A DNA stretch of 10,087 nucleotides from NCBI GenBank assembly GCA_023436385.1, contig JAEZJH010000414.1, positions 1-10,087 on the forward strand, read 5' to 3'. How positions within the stretch are numbered: the stretch's first letter is position 1; the number at the start of each line of letters is the position of its first letter. Under the pieces are notes generated by a model that made no database searches, was not told the origin of the DNA, and saw nothing but the letters and a program-made list of their open reading frames with translations. Below, in pieces: positions 6,039 to 10,087 of this stretch. Origin of the DNA: Pseudomonadota bacterium (GTDB taxonomy: Bacteria; Myxococcota; Myxococcia; Myxococcales; Vulgatibacteraceae). A program made the translations under genes and the position numbers.

Positions 6039-6869
6039 CTATCGCTTCGCTTCGGCCACCGCGTGATCGATCAGCCGGCGCGCCACGGAGAGCCGGTGGG
6101 GGATCGCCGGGAGGCGGTCCACCGGGAACCATCGCGCGTCGACGATCTCGTCTTCCTGGCACCGGATCTCGCCGCCGGCGTACTCGGCGAGGAAGGCGAC
6201 CATCAGCGAATGGGGAAAGGGCCAGCACTCGCTGCCGAAGTAGCGCAGGTTCCGGACCCGCAGGCCCACCTCTTCCTGGACCTCGCGCCGAACGCAGTCC
6301 TCCAGGGACTCCGACGGCTCCACGAAGCCGGCCAGCGCGCTGTAGAAGGCCCCCTTCGACCGGGACCCGCTGGCGAGCAGGAGCTCCCTCCCGCCGGGCC
6401 CCTCCCTCGTCACCAGGACCATCATCGCCGGCGCGATCCGCGGGTAGCTGACCTCGCCGCAGGCCGGACAACGCCGGGCCCGCCCCCGGTCGCCCGGCTC
6501 CGTCGGCGTCGCACACGCCCCGCAGTAGCGATGGCTCCGCTCGAAGTCGAGAACCTGCGCGGCCCGCCCCGCCACCGCCACGAGCTCGTCCGGCAGCCGA
6601 TCGAAGAGCGAGCGCAGCGGCTCGAGCGCAAACCCGGGCGGCGCCGTCGCCACCGGAGCCCGTGCCGCCCAGCAGGGAACCTCGCCCAGACGACCGAAGC
6701 AGCGGATGTCGTCGACCGGGATCGGCGGCCCCTCCCCCGCGGGAATGGCCAGGCCTCCCTCCCCGGCCGTGGTGAGGAGCCGCCCCCCCTCGAGCAGGAA
6801 CCAGAGCCCACCGGACGGCCCCGGGAGCGAGTCGGACCACAGCGGCGTGAATGACGAGGGCAGCAACAT
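6039..6869 (-). CDS. nudC: NADH pyrophosphatase / NAD-cap decapping Nudix hydrolase
   Basis: A 276-residue protein (E. coli NudC has 257). Domain order matches NudC. A divergent N-terminal domain spans about 1-105. A four-cysteine zinc ribbon (Cys116, Cys119, Cys134, Cys137) follows. The catalytic Nudix box is G181-x5-E187-x7-REVQEEVGL (ending at 203), with all metal-binding glutamates present. The NudC-specific array follows at 213-221, but reads SECWPFPHS instead of the usual SQPWPFPxS. The enzyme would split NAD(H) into NMN(H) and AMP and may remove NAD caps from RNA 5' ends. It is cytoplasmic. The ATG at 6869 has no strong ribosome binding site; it is chosen because the longer upstream frame is arginine- and proline-rich with no NudC similarity. 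It lies 122 bases after the exported protein gene and 203 bases before the lipoprotein gene. Confidence 0.9.
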   Translation of the reverse strand: MLLPSSFTPLWSDSLPGPSGGLWFLLEGGRLLTTAGEGGLAIPAGEGPPIPVDDIRCFGRLGEVPCWAARAPVATAPPGFALEPLRSLFDRLPDELVAVAGRAAQVLDFERSHRYCGACATPTEPGDRGRARRCPACGEVSYPRIAPAMMVLVTREGPGGRELLLASGSRSKGAFYSALAGFVEPSESLEDCVRREVQEEVGLRVRNLRYFGSECWPFPHSLMVAFLAEYAGGEIRCQEDEIVDARWFPVDRLPAIPHRLSVARRLIDHAVAEAKR

Positions 6870-6991
6870 GGCCGGGGACAAACCGCAATCCGGCCCCGAC
6901 CGCAAGCGCCCGCGGCCGGCTCGGTCGCCCCGGCCTTCGAAGCCGTTCCGCGATGATGCGATACCCGACTCGATACTTGGTCCGTCGCGAC

Positions 6992-7585
6992 TCATGGCTC
7001 GCGCGGAGGCCGACCCCAAATGTCCTGGCTCGTGAGGATGCGGCCGATCGGCGAGCCGGAGTGCGCGCAGCCCGACGGCAGGACCTTGCACGCCTCCTCG
7101 AGTCCCTCCCGGAGGCCCCGTAGATCGAAGACATCGACGACCCCGCGACCGTCCCGGCCTGGGTGGGTGATCCGGAGCTGGTCGTGCTCGAGAAACCAGC
7201 CGACCGTGCTCTCCAACTCGCCGAGGTAGTCGAAGCGGAGCGCCCCCCACCCGAAGTAGCCGCAGCGAAGGTTCTTCTCGCGCGCAGGCCCGGAGCCGAC
7301 CTGCACCGTCGCTCGCGGAGGCGCGAAGCCGCGCGACCCCTGCCCCATCGGCGGCGATGGAAGCACCACGTCATCCGGACAACCGTCGACTTTGCCCAGC
7401 TTCACCCAGGCCTGCAGCCGACGGTCCGAGGCCCGGATCACGAGCTCGGCGGACTCACCTCGCCCGCTCCCCTGCCGACTCGACCACCTCACGAGTTCGA
7501 CGGATGGATCTTGGTTGCTGTCCAGAACCGGTTGCCCGAACGCCCATCCACCGAGCAGGAGCATGCCCACGGCCCACGTCTCCAC
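6992..7585 (-). CDS. Small exported protein of unknown function
   Basis: I do not recognise the family. The GTG start at 7585 has GGGAGG four bases upstream (7590-7595) and yields 197 residues. Residues 1-17 form a hydrophobic segment (WAVGMLLLGGWAFG) that could be a signal peptide with cleavage near residue 17, though it lacks the usual N-terminal positive charge. The mature part is soluble and beta-rich, with SAELVIRASDRRLQAWVKLG (45-64) and LRFDYLGELESTVGWF (116-131). It ends with DVFDLRGLREGLEEAC (151-166), reminiscent of periplasmic proteins that close with a strand, a helix and a conserved cysteine. Four cysteines (69, 108, 166, 173) could form disulfides in the periplasm. Codon positions are strongly G/C-biased at the third base, supporting a real gene. 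It lies 122 bases upstream of nudC on the same strand; a functional link is not evident. Confidence 0.65.
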   Translation of the reverse strand: METWAVGMLLLGGWAFGQPVLDSNQDPSVELVRWSSRQGSGRGESAELVIRASDRRLQAWVKLGKVDGCPDDVVLPSPPMGQGSRGFAPPRATVQVGSGPAREKNLRCGYFGWGALRFDYLGELESTVGWFLEHDQLRITHPGRDGRGVVDVFDLRGLREGLEEACKVLPSGCAHSGSPIGRILTSQDIWGRPPREP

Positions 7586-7589
7586 GGCC

Positions 7590-7595
7590 CCTCCC
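7590..7595 (-). promoter_or_regulatory. Ribosome binding site deciding the GTG start of the exported protein
   Basis: GGGAGG on the minus strand, four bases before the GTG at 7585. It favours this start over the longer frame, which would add 63 residues of arginine- and glycine-rich sequence before the signal segment. Confidence 0.5.
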
Positions 7596-7833
7596 GTGAC
7601 ACGCAGCGGATCCGCCCTCCAACCTACCCCGCCGACGGAGCCTCGCCCAAGAGGACCGAAAGCTCGCGGGGTGGAACCCTGGTCCGGCCTCCACGCCCCA
7701 ACGACCCGTTCACGCGCACGCCCAACTGAAGGGGGGTTCCGCGGCGGGCGGGCAGGACCGTCGGCCCCGGCCATGGCTGGCAGGCGGCGTGGCGCCTCTT
7801 GCGGCGGCGCGAGGCCGGTCCCAAGCGTTCGGC

Positions 7834-8367
7834 GTGGAGCTCAAGCCGAAGGCCATCGCCATCCCGAAGTCGACCGACCACCTGCCGGTCGGCAAGTACG
7901 GGCCCGTCTATCCCAAGACCCCCGCCTGCTACGGCTTCACGGTCGTCGCCCGGATGAAACCGGGGCGCGCCGACGCGATGCGCGCCTACGGCGAGCGGCT
8001 GGTCCAAGCGCTGGAGGCCGACCCGTACGTGCTCGCCCCGTTGAAGCTCCACTACCTGCGCTGGGTTCTCTTCGACGACGACACCCGGTTCATGTACCAG
8101 GGGATCTTCGACACCGACTTCGACAAGTACACGGAGGACGCGGTGGTCCTCTTCAGGATGACGGGGATCGACACCGCATTCGAAAACCTCGAGGGCTTCC
8201 CGGAGGACTGGAAGACGAACACGACCGCGTTCGTAGAGTTCGTCCGGGATCACCAGTGCCCGAGCTTCCTCGAGTACGGCGAATATCCGTATGTCTCCGC
8301 CGACGAGATCAAGAAGGCGCTGAAGATCAAGGCGTCGCTGGCCGAGATGCTCGAGCAGATGCAGTAG
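7834..8367 (+). CDS. Uncharacterised protein, likely ferredoxin-fold relative of DyP/Cld, first gene of DyP operon
   Basis: A 177-residue cytoplasmic protein, strongly charged, without signal or membrane segment. It opens with KSTDHLPVGKYGPVYPKTPA (12-31). It then has a pattern like one half of a dimeric alpha+beta barrel: strand GFTVVARMKPG (34-44), helix (45-62), strand LKLHYLRWVLFDDD (70-83), strand RFMYQGIFD (85-93), then DFDKYTEDAV (95-104). The 'LHxxRWVLxDD...GxFDxDFDxY' pattern recalls peroxidases of the DyP/chlorite dismutase fold. No heme ligand can be named. A conserved-looking tail (FLEYGEYPYVSADEIKKALK) follows. The start is uncertain: GTG at 7789 would add 15 residues of low-complexity sequence; neither start has a good ribosome binding site. 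The gene ends six bases before the next and surely shares its transcript. The family is not one I can name. Confidence 0.82.
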   Translation: MELKPKAIAIPKSTDHLPVGKYGPVYPKTPACYGFTVVARMKPGRADAMRAYGERLVQALEADPYVLAPLKLHYLRWVLFDDDTRFMYQGIFDTDFDKYTEDAVVLFRMTGIDTAFENLEGFPEDWKTNTTAFVEFVRDHQCPSFLEYGEYPYVSADEIKKALKIKASLAEMLEQMQ

Positions 8368-8373
8368 GGCCCC

Positions 8374-9435
8374 ATGAGCAACGGAACGGCACGGACCTAC
8401 AACCAGAGCCATCGGCCCCGCCCCCGGGCGAAGGGTCGGCGCCGGGTCAGCATCTACATCTCCTGGAGCTACCCGGGGGAAGCCAACCGCGATCCGACCG
8501 GTCTCGACAACCGCTTCTCCACGATGACCGAGGTGCGTCGGGTGCTCTGGCCCGCCTACGAGCGGCCGCCCTGGGCCGAGCCGCTTCGCTTCCATCAGGG
8601 GATCGCTGGGTCCCTCGAGCTGTTCTTCTGGGCGTGGCTGAGGTTCCAGCAGCTGGTCGAGGAGGTTACCGGCCACGTCGTCCCGGTGTTCCAGCGCGTC
8701 GATCAGGCCGGCTTCTTCTTGCCGCTCGACGAGCGCGTGCTCGGCGACGCGGACACGCTGCTCGTCTTCGGCCTCGATCACTCCATCACCGGCGAGATTG
8801 CCGCACCCGAGGAACTCGAGGCGGTGCGTGCGTTCGTCGCCCGCGAGGGGACGTGTCTCGTGGTCGGCCCGCACCACGACGTCGGGGCCTCGCCCGACCT
8901 CGCCGAGCGGGCGATGGAATACGCCCACCACGGCGACGCGCTGGTACCACACCAGCAACGCTTCGGCGGATACACGCGGTCCCTCCTGAAGGGCCTCGGG
9001 ATCCCGGTGGAAAACCGTTGGGGGCTGCGTCCGGCGGCGGCGCCGGCCGGCGTGGCGGCGGCCGAGGGCAAGGGAGAGGCGTGGGGAACCACGCCGAGGA
9101 GCGCTCCCCTCGTCGTCGCGCACGACCTGGACGAGCGTGGCTGGATGACCGGCGTGACCCATTTCAATTACCACCAGCACCTGCCGCACTACGCGGTGAC
9201 CACGGACGACCCGCACGCCGTCCGCGTGCTCGCCCGCCAGCCCATCGACCTCTCGCGGCCGCATCCCTTCACGCTCGCCGGCCACTCGGAATTCAACGCA
9301 CTCGTCTGGCTTCCGCCCGGAGACGGGCGGGCGGGAGACGTCCTCGTGGTGGACTCGACGGTCTTCAGCACCCTGTTCGGAAGCGACGCGAGCCTCGAGC
9401 GCTTCTGGAGAAACCTGGCGACGGGGGGTCCGTAG
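8374..9435 (+). CDS. Uncharacterised protein with GATase1-like Rossmann core, second gene of DyP operon
   Basis: A 353-residue cytoplasmic protein starting six bases after the previous stop. A basic, unstructured head (residues 1-24) precedes strand RVSIYISWSYPG (24-35). A helical segment rich in aromatics (residues 68-98) leads to a Rossmann-like core: ADTLLVFGLDHSITG (126-140), helix EELEAVRAFVAREG (146-159), strand TCLVVGPHHDVG (160-171). This strand-helix-strand with a 'G' turn resembles class I glutamine amidotransferase-like proteins, but no clear nucleophilic cysteine elbow is seen; Cys161 sits inside the strand. A histidine cluster, HFNYHQHLPHY (263-273), and HSEFNALVWLPP (304-315) could bind metal or heme. 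The C-terminus has DVLVVDSTVFSTLFG (322-336). The next start is one base after its stop. Function is unknown; placement suggests a partner or maturation factor of the peroxidase. Confidence 0.85.
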   Translation: MSNGTARTYNQSHRPRPRAKGRRRVSIYISWSYPGEANRDPTGLDNRFSTMTEVRRVLWPAYERPPWAEPLRFHQGIAGSLELFFWAWLRFQQLVEEVTGHVVPVFQRVDQAGFFLPLDERVLGDADTLLVFGLDHSITGEIAAPEELEAVRAFVAREGTCLVVGPHHDVGASPDLAERAMEYAHHGDALVPHQQRFGGYTRSLLKGLGIPVENRWGLRPAAAPAGVAAAEGKGEAWGTTPRSAPLVVAHDLDERGWMTGVTHFNYHQHLPHYAVTTDDPHAVRVLARQPIDLSRPHPFTLAGHSEFNALVWLPPGDGRAGDVLVVDSTVFSTLFGSDASLERFWRNLATGGP

Positions 9436-9436
9436 C

Positions 9437-10087
9437 GTGCTCGAGCTGCAAGACATCCAGAGCGGCGTTCTGCGTCCCCGGCCCTCTCCCTACGCGGCCA
9501 CCTACCTCCTGCTTCGCGTCGACGATCGCCGGGCGGGGCGGGAGCTGATGGGCCGCCTCGGGACCGTCGTGGCGTCGGCCGCCCACACGACGAGCCCCGC
9601 GACCGACGCCTGGGTCAGCGCCTCGCTCACGTTTTCGGGCCTCGAGGCGCTCGGCGTGCCGCGCGACTCGCTCGACAGCTTCGCGTGGGAGTTCCGGCAG
9701 GGCATGGCCGCACGGGCGCATGCGCTCGGCGACGTCGGCGAGAGCAGCCCCGAGCACTGGGAACCGCCACTCGGAACGAGGGACGTCCACGTCGTGTTGA
9801 CCGGGCTGTCTCCGACACGGGAGCAGCTCGATACCGTGGTCGGCCGCGCGCAGGCCGTGCTCGCCTCGCTCGGCGGCATCCTTACGATCTGGCGCCAGGA
9901 CTGCGACGCGCCGAGCACCGGGAAGGAGCACTTCGGGTTCGTGGACGGCATCGGGCACCCGGCGATCGAGGGAAGCGGCAACCCGCCGACGAACTCCCGC
10001 GAGGTCCCGTTGAAGGCGGGCGAATTCGTGCTCGGGTATCCCGACGAGACGGGAGGCCTCCCGCCGATGCCGCGGCCCGACGTGCTC
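9437..10087 (+). CDS. DyP-type heme peroxidase, N-terminal part (3' end outside window)
   Basis: The first 217 residues of a dye-decolorising peroxidase; the frame runs off the window edge. Recognisable blocks are DIQSGVLRPRPSPYAATYLL (6-25), the usual opening strand of the family, then LTFSGLEALGVP (64-75), EFRQGMAARAHALGDVGESS (85-104), HWEPPLG (107-113), and the hallmark GFVDG (167-171) in EHFGFVDGIGHPAIEG, with Asp170 as distal catalytic acid. LKAGEFVLGYPDE (192-204) follows. The proximal heme histidine and distal arginine lie past the edge and cannot be checked. The enzyme uses hydrogen peroxide to oxidise organic substrates, often aromatics. No signal peptide is present, so it is probably cytoplasmic. 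The GTG start lies one base after the previous stop, with GGGGGG eight bases upstream, implying translational coupling. Family is secure; substrate is unknown. Confidence 0.92.
   Translation, partial: MLELQDIQSGVLRPRPSPYAATYLLLRVDDRRAGRELMGRLGTVVASAAHTTSPATDAWVSASLTFSGLEALGVPRDSLDSFAWEFRQGMAARAHALGDVGESSPEHWEPPLGTRDVHVVLTGLSPTREQLDTVVGRAQAVLASLGGILTIWRQDCDAPSTGKEHFGFVDGIGHPAIEGSGNPPTNSREVPLKAGEFVLGYPDETGGLPPMPRPDVL

Noticed and set aside
5895..6854. A 319-codon plus-strand frame opposite nudC
   Set aside because: The minus strand carries the zinc ribbon and the Nudix box in the right order. This frame is its antisense shadow.
5836..7374. Reading frame of the large lipoprotein stays open 513 codons further upstream, suggesting a 1317-residue protein
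   Set aside because: The extension runs antisense-like through nudC and the exported gene in another frame, is arginine/alanine/glycine-rich with no domains, and precedes a perfect lipoprotein signal with its own ribosome binding site.
7624..9456. A 610-codon minus-strand frame opposite the DyP operon
   Set aside because: It is the complement of real coding sequence, with typical antisense composition and no recognisable motif.
7392..9548. A 718-codon plus-strand frame across the DyP operon
   Set aside because: It is out of frame with the recognisable operon proteins and has arginine/proline-rich low-complexity content.

Overview
The window is GC-rich throughout (I estimate high sixties in percent GC), with strongly G/C-biased third codon positions, several GTG starts, and two proteins carrying lipoprotein signal sequences. 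This fits a GC-rich Gram-negative bacterium. A large lipoprotein combining a perforin-like region and a GON-like region would suit a Myxococcota or delta-proteobacterial type lineage, but the taxonomy is inference. I saw no tRNA, rRNA, CRISPR array, intact insertion sequence or prophage gene.

Layout. (1) 1-216 (+) is the 3' end of a cupin gene. It converges on a minus-strand pair at 268-1776: an alpha/beta-hydrolase lipoprotein followed, 51 bases later, by a GNAT acetyltransferase. (2) Divergent from the hydrolase lies a small DUF2200 gene at 1935-2282 (+). After a 356-base non-coding stretch with several hairpins comes a KynB-like metal-dependent cyclase/formamidase at 2639-3283 (+). (3) A block on the minus strand follows: a small exported protein of unknown function (6992-7585), an NADH pyrophosphatase NudC (6039-6869), and an 804-residue lipoprotein (3421-5835) with an N-terminal MACPF-like region and a C-terminal GON-like domain. 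The lipoprotein converges on the cyclase gene, with a GC-rich hairpin between the two. (4) From 7834 to the window edge runs a tightly packed plus-strand operon: a 177-residue protein that looks like a ferredoxin-fold relative, a 353-residue protein with a glutamine-amidotransferase-like Rossmann core, and the first 217 residues of a DyP-type heme peroxidase.

How the genes work together. Most of the window reads as unlinked metabolic and housekeeping genes. Two parts stand out. The MACPF-like/GON-like lipoprotein is a candidate surface-anchored membrane-interacting or pore-forming protein with an unusual domain combination. The three-gene DyP operon has inter-gene gaps of 6 bases and 1 base, implying that its two uncharacterised proteins act with, mature, or supply the peroxidase. 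The remaining genes look conventional.
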